DNA of 64,000 nt from Brachynemurus nebulosus (Eukaryota > Arthropoda > Insecta > Neuroptera > Myrmeleontidae), in NCBI GenBank assembly GCA_035578155.1, contig JAPWDM010000013.1, forward strand, positions 8,519,527-8,583,526, in the 5' to 3' direction. Numbering within the stretch: the first letter of the stretch is position 1; every line of letters starts with the position of its first letter. The notes under the pieces were generated by a model. It saw only the letters and a program-made list of their open reading frames with translations. It was not told the DNA's origin and searched no databases. The position numbers were made by a program, and so were the translations under genes. Below, piece after piece: positions 1 through 12,370 of this stretch.

Positions 1-533
1 CAACAGTTACTTTGTAATCGGTGTAATAACCGTGATATCCGTAGTAACCGTCTTTAATATAATATTAATATTAAAATTTAAATTATTTTGAGAAAAAATT
101 ACAAAATTTTGAAAAAAAAAATTAGGTTATATTGGTTTTGAAACGAAAAAGCTCAAGTCCAATAAATTGAACATACTACGGTATCAATCCGCTGTGCATT
201 TGCAAACATAACATTATTCTCAACGCTCAAATACTGTGCACTTATTCCATTATTGAACATAAAATTGCGTCTTTTACCAGATGGACTTTTCATTATTTAA
301 TTTAAAAACATTAAACAAAACAGATACGTTTGAAGTTCCTAATATACACACTTAAATAATGATCATCGCTGTGTCTGATGTCCTCCGATGGCCAGTGTTT
401 TGACCTCACGATTCAAACAGATTAATTATCAATTTTTATTTTTCACACTCTTTAAGATGGTTGACTGACGCAACAGGGTGTAAAAATAGTACCAGATTCC
501 ATAAAAGTCCATCAGTTATTGTCGCGAATTAAT

Positions 534-1616
534 AGCTTTGTTCGTGCAACAGTTTTGAAAGTACAAAACTGTACGGAGCATGCGTATTTGTTAAATGAGC
601 GTTCGAGCAAAACTAAATTTGTGATTTGATTGCAAATCTAATGTTCTAGCAGCTTAAAAATTAAATTTCGAACTAATACACGACAGCTAGAAAAATTCAC
701 CAACTTTTAACAAATTTGTCGGATTGTACTTGCGCAGTAGATCTCAAATATATTACTGTTTAAAATTTAAATATTTTATTGTCTGTTAAGTTAGATATAT
801 TGTTAGGGAACTTTTATTTCAGTTATTTTTTCTTGTGAAATTTTTTTGAAATATTTTTTTACTAGGTACAGGTAAATAAATTTTAAAAAGAAATATTCAT
901 ATTTAAATACAGTTATAATATGCCCTTTTTATCGTTTAGAGAGAAGAAATTAATTCACCATAATATTTTTCATTAGGTTTTCTTTCTCTTATTGTACAAA
1001 ATGAATGAAAGATCATCCAGCTCCAGTACGTTTAGTTCCAGTGACTTGTCTAATTCGAGCGATGATGATTTACTTGATTTTAAAATTAATAAAATTCGAT
1101 CAAAAAATGAAAATTACTTTGAAAGTACTATTCAATTATATAATAATAAAGAATTTATTGAGCATTTCAAAATAAATAGACGTGTAGCTGAAAGTCTAGC
1201 AGAACATTTTCAGCTTAGTGAATATTTAAAACATTAGTTGGGTGGGAATGGAAAATTAAATGTGCTTATTGGAATGGAAAATTAAATGCAATTAAATGTT
1301 TTAATATTTTTTTGGATATTTTGCAAATATTTTAATAACCAAAAGCATTGTTAAGTTACGTCAAAAAATGTCAATCTTTTATAACCTTATTAGTCTATAA
1401 CCACTATAAAATATGTATGACATCCATGAGGCCCGTGAGTCCAAGACATGCCGGACACGATTAGAGTGACATCTGGTGGTTCTTAATTAAACCTAAATCT
1501 CGAATTCACCGTTCGAGCGTCAAAATAATTTGAAACTAGTTTGTTGTTGAACATGCGCGGTAGTCATAGTTTGAAAAATCACTAATTAGTTTGAAATTGG
1601 TTGCACGAACAAACCT
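534..1616. mobile_element. PIF/Harbinger-like DNA transposon remnant
   Basis: The two ends are imperfect inverted repeats: AGCTTTGTTCGTGCAAC at 534-550, and AGGTTTGTTCGTGCAAC on the minus strand at 1616-1600. Similarity continues inward with GCATGCG or GCGCATG and GCGTTCGAGC or CGCTCGAACG blocks. The interior carries a transposase N-terminal fragment. The flanks are AT-rich, so the target duplication cannot be read with certainty. At about 1.08 kb it is far shorter than an autonomous element of about 3 kb or more. Confidence 0.6.
1001..1237 (+). pseudogene. HARBI1-like nuclease N-terminal fragment
   Basis: A 78-residue frame starting at the ATG at 1001. It begins with a Ser/Asp-rich stretch and then reads NYFESTIQLYNNKEFIEHF followed by KINRRVAESLAEHFQ. 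This resembles the start of Harbinger transposases, where a YNDKEFKKHFR-like segment precedes the nuclease domain. No catalytic DDE region follows, so it is an orphaned 5' end inside the element at 534-1616. It may be unexpressed. Confidence 0.5.
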
Positions 1617-2924
1617 AATATTATCGTTAATTTTAAGATTTTGTTCTTTTTTTATTATCTTCAACGTTTAGAATTTCGTAGAACGATGTTTAACAACGAA
1701 AACTTTATGAATTCGTGATTTCTGTCATTGTAAAGGTGATCTACCCGCATTTGATTGATTTACAATTTAAGAAACAGCGTCATTTTTTAAAAAACTATTC
1801 TTGAAAATAAAAGGTTTAGATTATTATGTTGTTAATATATTGATTAAAAAAAGAAATATTTTATCTTGAGAATTGCGAGAAATTCTAGCTATTGAACTAC
1901 GACGAAATCCTGACTTAAACCGATTGAACTAACGCTTGATATATTCTTTTTGTTATGTTGCCTTTTATAAGATTATCTAGAATCAACGCTTAAAATAAAA
2001 AATATCGATTTTTTAGAACGCCTAAAAGGTCAAAAAACAAGGTTCTGATGAGAAATTTGGATACTATGTGTAGCAAATACTACAAAATAACATCCAAAAA
2101 CCATTTATCGACCACTTTAACGAGGAAAATACTACCAAATTCTTAAACCGTTTTCCCTTGAACCTTAATGTTTCTCAGTTTTTCAATTTCTAAGAGATTG
2201 GTTGACATAGCTTTACACTATCCAACTAAACAAAATTTCCTTCCTTTTCTCTCACAGGAATGATAAAACCAAACGAGTGAGATAAGAAAAAACAAACCTG
2301 TTTCCACTGTGTTTTTGCATTAAGCGACAAAAATTTTTAATATTTTTTTTTTTTTGAAGGAAATGTCCGACTAAAAAATTCACCTTCATATGGAGATTTG
2401 TGTAATTAAGTTATTATAAGCGGATTTTATTTTAAAAAAATATTTTATAAGAATTTTTATGAGTGTAAAATATACACGGACTGATAAAGTCTGTCCATAA
2501 AATCATGTTCATTATTATCTAAACCTATTTGTTTCGTACATTCGCTTTTAAAACGAACATAACATATAAAATAAATGTGTCAGAGAATGATACAACTATC
2601 TTTTATTTCAGTTTTGCATATAAAAACTTAATATTAAAGATATGTAATTCAAATGGCATTACTGTTATGATTCAAAAAGTAAATAAAGTTTTTAATAACA
2701 GGTAATAATTATTGGAAATATTAAATTTATATATAGTATATCTATATATGCATGTAATTATAAAAAAATATTTATAACGACTTAAAAAACTGCTCACATT
2801 TGCTGTTTTTATGGACGAAATTTCTTAGGCAGAAGAGGATATTTAAGCGAAAGAAGATATTTTCACTGCAGTTAGTTTGATGCTTCTTTCTGTTTAGCAA
2901 ATATGTATATAAATACTAACAATT
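1617..2924. other. AT-rich intergenic DNA with one repeat fragment
   Basis: No gene is seen. The stretch 1690-1790 (TATGAATTCGTGAT, then GTGATCTACC) is similar to 41645-41770, so it is a dispersed repeat. The rest is AT-rich sequence with short homopolymers. Confidence 0.5.
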
Positions 2925-3330
2925 ACCCGCGGCTTCGCACTCCGATGAGTTCTTCAGCCAGACACGTCTAATGCCCGGAATCAGATATTTTAAGCATTTT
3001 TTTCTAAAAGAAAGAAGAAAAATATAAGACATTTTTGCCAAAATTTACCGAAATTCAAAAATTTTTAGATATTTTTTTTATACCATTGTAAAGAACGGGA
3101 AAATTCACATAAGATAGATTTCTGAACCATTATTCTAAATTAATTAACAACTTTAAATTATGCATGATGTAAGGAAAATAAATCTTTATTTTATAGGAAA
3201 GGGAAGCCTCATGTATTTTTTTTAACTGAAATACGCACTTGTTTTATGTGATAGGAATTTATTTTTTTAAATGTAAGTCCTGGGAAATTCGCTATGTTGT
3301 GCAGGATGCTGCAACAGGGATATTTTGAAG
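2925..3330 (+). repeat. Decayed copy of the (TA)n-associated repeat family
   Basis: It starts with TTACCCGCGGCTTCGCAC and shares with the copy at 18265-18815 the blocks TTCGTCAGCCAGACACGTC (here TTCTTCAGCCAGACACGTC), TTGCCAAAATTT, ATTCGCTATGTTGTGCAGG and GCTGCAACAGGG. It lacks the (TA)n tract. Confidence 0.6.
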
Positions 3331-3922
3331 TTAAATTAAAAACTATGGGAATTTTAAACGATTTTGCGTTATCAGAAACGCGTTTTGCAATTGTATTTCT
3401 GTTTTCCCTTGTATTTAAGTCACTTTCATCAGTCATTCTAATTCTACTTCACTTCTTCTAATCGTAATATGTACTCCCAAAGTACTGGGCTCTTTTTAAA
3501 AAAAATTTGTAATACCTGTATCTTAAAAAATATTAATTAGTTTTGTACTGTTATAAAAAAGAAAATCCACAACTGTGAAACATATTAAATATGCAAATTA
3601 GTAATAACATCTGAAACACTTAATATTATTCAAATTTTTAATCTTAAGTAATTAGTCACATATATTATATATTTATATGTATGTCTATGGTATACCTGGA
3701 AAAAAATTATTTTTTTGGAATTCTATATTTATTTATAATATAAATTTAAATTAATAAATAATTAACACTTTGAAACAAATTACTTCCTTATCAACAAAGA
3801 AACAAATTTGCTTCAAGTTTCAGATGAGAAAATAAAATCATAGACACAATTTATCTAGATCATGTAATTAAGAATGTTTGCACAAAAATATTTTTTAAGA
3901 AGTAGATACAGTAAAGCATGAT
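3331..3922. other. AT-rich intergenic DNA
   Basis: No gene, RNA or paired-end element seen. The open frame around 3209-3436 on the minus strand lies largely over repeat sequence. Confidence 0.5.
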
Positions 3923-4745
3923 TTAAGGGGGTTCTGGTTTAAAAATTAAAAAAAAAATAGATTTTATTTTATTTATTTATTTTTTTTGCATAATATCATG
4001 GTCCGAGGTAGAGATCACAAACTGCTCGAAACAAAATTTCAAACTTTAAACTCGTTTTTCTCGAAACTATATTTTTTGAAACGGTTGGCGATATCTCAAG
4101 TTCTAGTGGATCGATTGCTTTGAAATTTTATACAGAGCTTCTTAATATATTTAAAATTAGTTTATAAAAACTTTGTCAATTTCCACTATGAATAAGATTT
4201 ATCTTTTAGTGACTTTTGTGGCTTTTGGTGATTGTCACCTAAAAGCAACCATAGAAATTATGTACCTAAATAATGTATGTCGTCACTCTTTATGTTCACA
4301 TTTTAATAAAAAATATTTTTTTTCGAATACCAACTCATAAATACCAACGTTATATATTATTTTGGTGTTTGTCACTTTAAGGGAACCACATAAAATATAT
4401 ATTTAAATAATATATTTTGTCATTTCTTTTATTCCCTTTTTAATAAAAAATCCTTAAGAATATACAAAATATCCCTTAAAGCATTTCCTAATGACTAAAC
4501 TTTGGTTCATTTCCCTAGCTTATCTAGTTCACGAGATAAATGAGTTTAAAAAATTCCTTCAAAATTACATTTTTTTATTATCTCAAGAATGGTTCAAAGT
4601 CGAGGTCCAAAAACCATATGTGTTATTTTCTTAATGACACCCCCTTCCAACTACAAACACTATTTTGAAAATATCTCTCGGGGGCCATTTCACTATACTT
4701 TTGACGCTAGACCCTTTGGCCGTCAAGACCATAATACCCCCTTAA
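3923..4745. mobile_element. TTAA-flanked MITE with GGGGG ends (piggyBac-like)
   Basis: TTAA at 3923-3926 is followed by GGGGGTTCTGGTT. At the other end ATACCCCC precedes TTAA at 4742-4745. Outward TTAA duplications and G-rich ends are typical of piggyBac-superfamily elements. The shared inverted end is short. The interior (823 bp in all) has no transposase frame. It resembles in design, but not in interior, the element at 61488-62273. Confidence 0.45.
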
Positions 4746-5650
4746 ATTAAACTAGTGACTAATAATATCTATTGCTCCTGTCACGTGCAAGTTAATTAGG
4801 ACGCAGTTATATATGCCCATACTTCTTTAAACTGTGGACCTTTTTGGTCCCGCTAAATAGGAATGGAAGTCTAAATTCTGGCAGAACGTTGGTAGTTGCG
4901 GAAACAGAAACGAACATCTGTTACATCGCTATATACTTACTCAAAAGTAATTTATTCTCTTTGATTTTTATTATTTAGGAGTTGAATGACCTATTTGAGT
5001 TTATATATAATCAAATTCTGAGTTTTCATCTTTTGTAAAAATATTGAAAAAAATACATTTCACTAATTGAGTAATAAACCGTTTGATCTTTCGTTACAAA
5101 ACGACAATTAAGTCACCATTTACAAAATATACAAATTAATACACAACAAAAATCTAACTTTTTGCCATTTTGCTGTCAATTTATTGAAATTTTCTTACCA
5201 AATGTTTCGCCGCGCCGTTCGGTGTGTGGCATTGGCAAATAATCAAAAAAACAATTTTTTCAAAAATCCAATTCCAAAATACAATTTTAAATATAATATT
5301 TCATTAATGTTTTTTAATTAAACATCAAAGTGGTCATTTTTATTTCGATGCCTTGAGCAATACCTAATGTACGCACATACTGGGAATCAAAAAACGACTG
5401 AAAATTATTTTAGAAAAAACAAAATTGATTAATATTATTAATTTGTAAATATTAATGAATTTTGATATTTCAACGAGTTTTATCTAATTTCATATGTTTT
5501 GATTCTTATCTGAGTTATCTATGAATAGGTACATACAGGGCATACACACAAACATGCATTTACATATACTGTTTCGGTACAGAATGTTACAGATTTAGTC
5601 AACATGAACAATATTCTCAATAACTAAACATCTGAATTCAAGAATTTACT
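4746..5650. other. AT-rich intergenic DNA
   Basis: Nothing recognisable as a gene or as an element with paired ends. Confidence 0.5.
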
Positions 5651-5690
5651 AACAAATTTCGTCTGCTAGTAGAACATAATATCAATATTA

Positions 5691-6025
5691 CGGGGGACAG
5701 GTCTACCCACACTGTCAACTTCCCATTGGATGCCCTTAAAGACTATTGCAAATGAATAACTTTTTCTTAAATTCAGGGGACTCTTCCTCTGAAGGGGACT
5801 CCACCCTTATCAAACAAAAACGCGAGACAAAAAATATTTCACAAAAAGTTTCTTATTTCGATTTTCCGTTTACTTTTTTTTTTTTCTAAATTTTACTAAC
5901 AAACACACACACAGACATCACGCTAAAAACGATGGATTCGGATTCTAGTGACCTTGAAACGTGGAGATATGTCAGAATTAGCGATTCGTAAAATCGGACC
6001 CATTACAATAACTTCCAATGGGAAG
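5691..6025. mobile_element. Nested insertion with TTA duplication
   Basis: It interrupts the left arm of the surrounding foldback element. TTA is present on both sides (5688-5690 and 6026-6028), consistent with a 3 bp target duplication as made by PIF/Harbinger elements. Inverted CTTCCCATTGG and CCAATGGGAAG motifs lie near the ends, the left one about 28 bases inside. No coding frame. Confidence 0.45.
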
Positions 6026-6189
6026 TTAAAAATTTACAATGTTAAGGTCCACCTCTCAAAAACAGAGAAAGTATTTTGATTACGAATAAGTTACGAAATA
6101 TAATAATATATTTCGTAGCTTAATTTTGTTAATATACCTAATAAATTAATTGTTATTACAAAAAAAAAAAAGAAAATTGAATACACTTG

Positions 6190-6246
6190 TAACGGGATTC
6201 GATCTCGGTACCCCACTCTGGCGCTCGACCGCTAAGCTACACTTAT
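6190..6246 (-). tRNA. tRNA-like relic
   Basis: On the minus strand TAGCTTAGCGG fits an A box, and AGATCGAATCC is close to a B box at a suitable distance. A three-pair D stem can be drawn. The anticodon and T stems do not pair well and the acceptor is not convincing, so this is a decayed tRNA or tRNA-derived SINE head, not a working tRNA gene. Confidence 0.3.
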
Positions 6247-6402
6247 TTCGATCAAACGTACTAAATAACTTGATTATATCTGACCTATATTTTTGTCCAA
6301 ATTTTAAATAAAAGTATTTCCTCTGTTTTTGAGAGATGGACCTTAATATTGTAAATTTTTAATATTGATATTATGCTCTACTAGCAGACGAAATTTCATT
6401 GA

Positions 6403-7613
6403 AATCGGTGACGACCATACCTGAACCGTTCCTCGTAAGTGAAATTTTATCAAAATTAACCTAATCATATTCTTTTCAATTTTCATTAATAGGTAAAACA
6501 AATCAATTCTGCCTTAGAAACCAATAAATGTTCCCCTTTCGTGTATAATTTTTTGGTTTGTGGGCATATCAAATTTTATTTCTGTTCTAAATGTCTTGTT
6601 ATATTTATTGTTTAAGATGTCTTTCACTGCTACTGACAGTCTCTAAACTTATATGTATAAATTCGTTTCTTCTAAGATTTTTCCAACTTCTTAAAAACCA
6701 ATTTCCATTTCACAGAAAACAAATTTTTTTCGATTCAAACAAAACAAAACCAAAACAATTTTAATCTTTGAACAAAGAAATCGTTTTTAAAGTGTCCAGT
6801 GTAGTGTAAGTGGTGACACACGATCCAGACTCAGAAGCCACCGAACAAAAATGTCACCGTGTCAACAAAATATGTAACTTCTACATACATAGATGTCGCG
6901 CATCTGTATGTACGACCGTGACGCCGTTGCGCGATATTAAAATACTAGAAGCTTACAGTTAGTTTTTAGTTGCAATCATTAAGTTAATGTTAAGTCATCC
7001 GTAATATTTAAATTTCCAACTACTACTATCTCATCGCATATTATTCTTTATCTTTTAATATTTATATAGTTATAATTCTATTAAAAGAGAACTCTAAAAC
7101 GTGGCGTATATTCCATAGATGTATATTTCGAATTTAATAAAATGAGCTAGAGGGAGGTAGGTATTAAACTTGAAATTCCTATCAGTACCTATTGTAGTAA
7201 CAATAATTTAGGACAGTGAGTTTTTGTTTAGGAATAAAACACTCGAAAAGTTTCCAAAAACAACATGTACTTTATATTTTTGTTGTTCACAACAGTGGTG
7301 TGCAATACAGTGTGTAAAGTTAAACGACTTCGGGTGCACAGAGAGGTGCTAGGTTCGATTTCACACACCTTCGATAATTTTTTTTTTTTGCATCATATGA
7401 AAAGTCATCAAAGCCTTAAAATATATCCAAGATTCAACCAACTACTACATTGTAAAATTGTAACCAGTGCAATAACCGTGGTATTCGCAGTAACAATTTT
7501 TAGTGCCTTTTCAAATAAATTATTACCAAAATATAATATTGATATAGTGAAAATGACTCACTAACATAAATTCATGTTTTAGGCAAACTCGTAATATAGC
7601 TATATCTCACAAG
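6403..7613. other. AT-rich intergenic DNA
   Basis: No gene supported. The 99-codon frame near 7265 uses a non-ATG-like context, runs through a T tract and shows no domain. Confidence 0.5.
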
Positions 7614-7956
7614 TAGTGATAAGCAAAATTAGTCTTGGTCTTGCAGTCTTGTCTTGGTCTTGCATTTTTTGCAAGAGAGCAAGACCAAGACAAAAGCAAG
7701 AAAGAAGCAAGACTCTTGCAAAACTATTTAAATAGCTTGAAAGTATAATTAATACCGTAAAAAGAAAAAATTCTAATTTTAGAAGGAAAAAATTCGCTAA
7801 TAAAAAATGCAAGAAAGTGCAAGATTTTTTAGCAATACCAAGACCAAGACTGCATATTGCAAGACCAAGACCAAGACCAAGGCTCAAACTGCTCTAGCAA
7901 GACCAAGACCAAGATTCTGAATGCAAGAGCAAGACCGAGACCAAGACTGCTAAGTT
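7614..7956 (-). repeat. CTTGGT/ACCAAG hexamer repeat element, copy 1
   Basis: It begins AGTGATAAGCAAAATTAG and is built mainly of CTTGGT or its complement, in the order CTTGGT block, spacer, ACCAAG block. The spacer (CTTGCAAAACTATTTAAATAG onward, given here as its first bases only in part) is the reverse complement of the spacer in copy 2, so the whole unit is mobile or was duplicated, not just the hexamer. Confidence 0.7.
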
Positions 7957-9016
7957 TTAGTTTTAGTTTTGTTTTTTTTTTTTTTTAGGAAAAACTGCAA
8001 AATTTTGAAAGAAAAAATGGTAGTGGTTTTGTTTTCAAAATACCGACGTATGTAGACAAATCACATCTTGCTTAAAATATGGTCTTGTTTACTTAATAAT
8101 AAACAGCACATTATGCTTGTTATATCACACTCCGTTTGATGCTTCACTGAAATAACTCATAAACTGTCATTACACGCTATCTATTTACTATAATACAATA
8201 AATAGTTCTCTACAACTTTTTTTCCAGTGGTTTGATCAACTCTATAGTATGTCATCTATATACTGTCATATTATTGATGTCAACCGGTATATAATTTCAA
8301 ATTTTTGTCGTCTAATTTGATACTGATATGGCCATCCATGTATTACTTACTACTCTTTCTATACAGGTACCACGGAGAAGCACTAATATATTTTCTTTGA
8401 TGATTTATAAACAAATTCATCATTGATCGATCGATCAAACTGATAATATTTTATTAAAGATGTATTTAATAGATTCAACAACAGAAAAAAAAAAAACAAC
8501 AAAAAACCACTCAAATATCAGCCTCGTACTTATGTTACAGTAGAAATCTAAAATGTCACATTTACATTATTATAATTAACATATGAAACAAATTTTATTT
8601 TTTGTTAATTACTTAGTTACCTACCGATTGATGTGACAAGTTTCCGAAATTGTTGTAATATTATAAAATAGGTTGATCAAAATATTCTCACACACATGAC
8701 ACCGTTTATTTATTAGGATTAGTATTCAGGCTTGCTAATCGTCCAATTTCTAACCGAACAGTTCAACTATAATGTTATTTGTCTAGATCCGATTCCTCGG
8801 TATGTTCCTGTTTCGCCTGTTCTCGTTTCGGCTGAAATTAAAAAATTTGGTACGCTTTGGTTGCATTTTGTCTGGCCACATGTTAGACGGAAATAAATAA
8901 TTGTGATTCGCCTGATCTACTTTATAGGTAAAAAGAATAAGACAAATTCAAGAAAGCTATACTTAAATAATGAAATAACAGTAGGAAGATGTGAATATAA
9001 AGATTCGAGTGATATT
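7957..9016. other. AT-rich intergenic DNA
   Basis: Contains T and A tracts (about 7972-7987 and 8486-8497). No gene or element with paired ends seen. Confidence 0.5.
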
Positions 9017-9872
9017 TTAACCCTAGAATCATACGTAGACGTCAAAACGACGAACAAACTTCTCTACCTGCTCCAATACTACAATTTGTCAGTACCTGCT
9101 TGCTGTGAGATTTCTGTTATCTAATTTATTTGTTGTTAAAACACATAAGACGTATTTATTTTGTTTATAGTCATTGTCGTTTTGTTTGTATTGAAATAGT
9201 GTCCGTCAAAAGGACGTCGATGTATGATTACACGATGTTTTTTTTAAAGATTTTGTACTTCACATATAAAAGTTTTCCTAATTTTTCTAAAATTTATTAA
9301 AGATATGCATGTTATAATTAATTTATTCAATGATTATGACAATGTGAAAGATGATTACAACTGTTTGACTTATAGAGACGACATAATACTGAAGTTTTAA
9401 TATATTGAATCGAAAACTAAAGAATGCGTTTCAAGTGACTTAATAAAAGATTAACAATTTATTTTGTGGAAAATATTTTAATTTTTATTATTTTTTGAGA
9501 TCTTATTCGAAAAATTACTAACAAATTTTAGAAAATTTACAAATGTGCCTAATGGGGAAATAACTACATATCTATAGGAATATTTATGACTGAGAAATTT
9601 CACATTCTGTAAAGTCACACATGTCCACTGACTCATAATAGTTCATAAATTAATTATTTGAAACACATGTTTTATGATACAATTGATGTATTTATCTATT
9701 GTTTAATTTTTATAATGAAAATATGCTTTGATAAAAAGATTAAAAAAATTGATAAATATTTACATTAAGAAATTTTTCCAAATCCAATTTTTCCGTAAAA
9801 AGTCCATCCGTCAAAACGACGTCGATGTATGATTAACGTTTCTCGTAGACCAACGTATGATTCTAGGGTTAA
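9017..9872. mobile_element. piggyBac-like MITE, copy A
   Basis: TTAA at 9017-9020 is followed by CCCTAGAATCATACGT. The inverse, ACGTATGATTCTAGGG, precedes TTAA at 9869-9872. The first eight bases CCCTAGAA match the ends of the classic piggyBac element. Subterminal GTCAAAACGACG and GACGTCGATGTATGATTA motifs recur at both ends. It lacks about 70 bases near the right end that copies B and C have (the TTTGTTCGCTTTTGTAG segment). No full transposase frame is present. Confidence 0.85.
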
Positions 9873-10739
9873 GAATAAAAATTAAATCTAGGCACACAGC
9901 TTCCAAAATATACTCCCTTTGGATAGAGTATAATTCCACTACTTTACTAACTTGGTAGGTACTGTCAGTGCAAAGTAGGGGCAAGACTTGTTGGTTGCTG
10001 CGCTCATATTGCCTCCGTAATCTAGTATTTAAGTTACAACAGATATCAAGATCATACTATTCGAAGAGTTGCGTGCGACTTCAAAAAATTTTTAATGGAT
10101 GCAAATGTTGAAAGCTACTGGAGTGACGAGAATGAAGACTAGACAAGGAGTATAAAGTTTAAAAATGTTGAAACTTTTGGAATTATCCAAATAAAGTTGA
10201 CTAATTTCATAATTTTGCCTTTTCATAAAACTTTCCTATAATAATGATATCGATACTCCTCCTTTATTCATCATTTTTTCGGTTGGAAAGATAACCTGCT
10301 TTGAACACAAAGTTTGAATTTTTGAGGGCAAGGACTTAGTAGATCGCATATACGATAGTAATACCAGAAATAAACGCAATAATTTATTTGTTCAAAAGAG
10401 AAAGAAAAAACTAGAATAAAATAAATTAGATCTCATCAAACGATATAATAATTAGAGCAAGAACGGAGAAATAAAAAAAAAAGAGAAAAGGTTACATAAA
10501 TATAATATGACAAAAAAAGAAAACACATTGGATATTTAGTTTTTGCTGTTTGTTACAACGGGTTTGGCCTTTTTTTTCGGTAATTATTTTGATCAGAGGA
10601 AGAGAAAAAAACTACGAATGAAACAAAGAGAAAATTCATTGCCATTACCTTTTCCCGAACGTGCCCTGACAAGTGTAAATATGTCTGTGACTCAAAACAT
10701 TCGTCATAGCTTTAGACTCAACAGTGCATATTAATATTA
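9873..10739. other. AT-rich intergenic DNA
   Basis: No gene supported. The 63-codon frame at 10543 has no recognisable domain and runs into the repeat copy starting near 10740. Confidence 0.45.
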
Positions 10740-11320
10740 AAAATACCCGTGTCGCAGCATCTGCATAACATAGCGAATTTCCAAAAATGGGTCACTGACG
10801 AATCTTATATAACAACCTGTATCCATCTAAAATAGTTTAGTTCTCTAACAGTGAAAAAAATTTCAAAAATCGATTAAGTACTTTATTTTTGGCGCCGTTG
10901 AGACTCCCGGATCCTGGTGCACCCCATATAACATAAACTGTATTCATCTAAAATAATTTTCAAGAAATTTTCAAACTCAATGATGACACGTTCTTGAAAA
11001 GTTGGTTAATTTTTATTTTGAAAAATGAAACCGATATAAATATTGTTAATAAAAATAAAGAAATTTAGCTTATCTTATATATAATTTTTTACGCTCTTTT
11101 CGATGGTGTAAAAGAAATTGAAAAACTTTTGAAATCTTGCTAATTTTTGCAAAAAAACCATCAGAAATGGCGAAAAATGTTCAAAATTTTTGCTTAGTGA
11201 AAGTCATTTTCGGTTTCTTGACGCCTCAATAGTAATTTTTGTCATATTCCCGGGCTCACAAGTCATTCCATGACACCCACTATAATAAATCAATTTCCAG
11301 AATGGAAATTCGCTTAATAA
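10740..11320 (-). repeat. (TA)n-associated repeat family, minus-strand copy without (TA)n
   Basis: It opens with TACCCGTGTCGCAGCATC and ATAACATAGCGAATTTCC, and closes with CCCGGGCTCA and CCAGAATGGAAATTCGCTTA. These are the two ends of the family seen complete at 18265-18815 and 33995-34570. The middle is diverged and has no dinucleotide tract. Confidence 0.6.
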
Positions 11321-12159
11321 CGAAAGAATAATCTATCAAAAATTATTGTTAACAAAAGTAAACGTCTTCTAATGTGAGAAACGTCTTTTCCTTTTAGAAA
11401 ATGTGAGTATGTTGAGTCTGAAACATATGAAGTATTTTTTCATGTAAGCTAGTGTTCTATTGCAATCTCTATGAACGCTTGCGCAACCTAGAGGTGAATA
11501 TATTCTTATCAAAACTTAGGTGTAGGTACTTATGGTCAGCCAGCATAGATACTTACAACAACCGTAGGTATTTCTAGTTATTGGATGTGAGTGGAACATA
11601 CAGTAAATTAGGTTAGTGGCCAAATTGCCAATACATTTTCGGAATTAGATTCCATACATCAATTTATTCGATGTTCTGCATTAGTAAATTACATTCGGAC
11701 GTCACTGGTCGGATACAGTGGAACAAAATGGAGGAGGCCAAAGGAAATTTTTCGACATTATAATTAACATAATTACCTTCATAAAGGAAATACCTACATA
11801 TATGTCGTTCCCAAAATAAAAATTTGAAAAAACCCAAAAAAGCTACTAAATAAAAAAAATAGATGTATTTTAGGTGTTACTTAGGTGTGTTTTGAGAAAA
11901 TATGAAAAACAAAAGGGACCGTTAACTAGATTTTCGTACAACTAACCGTTCCTTATAGATAAAATTTTTTTTGTTTTTTTGGTAATTTAAAGTATGAGGA
12001 TGTGTTCTTCGGCCATGCTGCTAACAAAAATCGTATTAAATGACCACCCTCTGTCTCTGCACTTAATGTCATCTAGTCAATATATTTAAATTTAAAAAAA
12101 AAAAATAAATTAAAGTAAAAAAATGTTTTTTCAAGAAAAAGCATTTATTTAAAAATGGA
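11321..12159. other. AT-rich intergenic DNA
   Basis: No gene or paired-end element seen. Confidence 0.5.
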
Positions 12160-12370
12160 CTAAAAGAAAAATAAAATAACTTTTTAGTGAAGTTTGAAGT
12201 AATATGCAACATAATCTATAAAAGCTTGAAGCTTTATCATTAATTATTTCTGTTTTGGATGTTTTGAATATAAGTGTAGCTATTTTACTTTTCAGTAGTT
12301 ACCAAACTTAATTATGCCTTGTAGTATATTGCTTCAAACTTTACTAAAAAGTTATTTTATTTTTTAGCCT
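12160..12370. repeat. Small foldback element
   Basis: AAAATAACTTTTTAGTGAAG at about 12173-12192 continues as TTTGAAGTAATATGC. The reverse complement of 12310-12365 reads the same with few changes (AGTAAAGTTTGAAGCAATAT). The arms are about 45 bases around a loop of about 90. Confidence 0.5.

Larger units (their letters stand above)
5651..6402. mobile_element. Foldback MITE split by a nested insertion
   Basis: The right arm (about 6306-6402) is the reverse complement of a left arm in two pieces: 5651-5690 (TTCGTCTGCTAGTAGA to ATCAATATTA) and 6029-6075 (AATTTACAATGTTAAGG to CAAAAACAGAG). Removing 5691-6028 restores a continuous inverted arm of about 90 bases. The loop contains a tRNA-like stretch at 6190-6246. 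Confidence 0.6.

Noticed and set aside
8903..9124. 73-codon frame
   Set aside because: It crosses the left boundary of piggyBac-like MITE copy A at 9017, so most of it is MITE end sequence.
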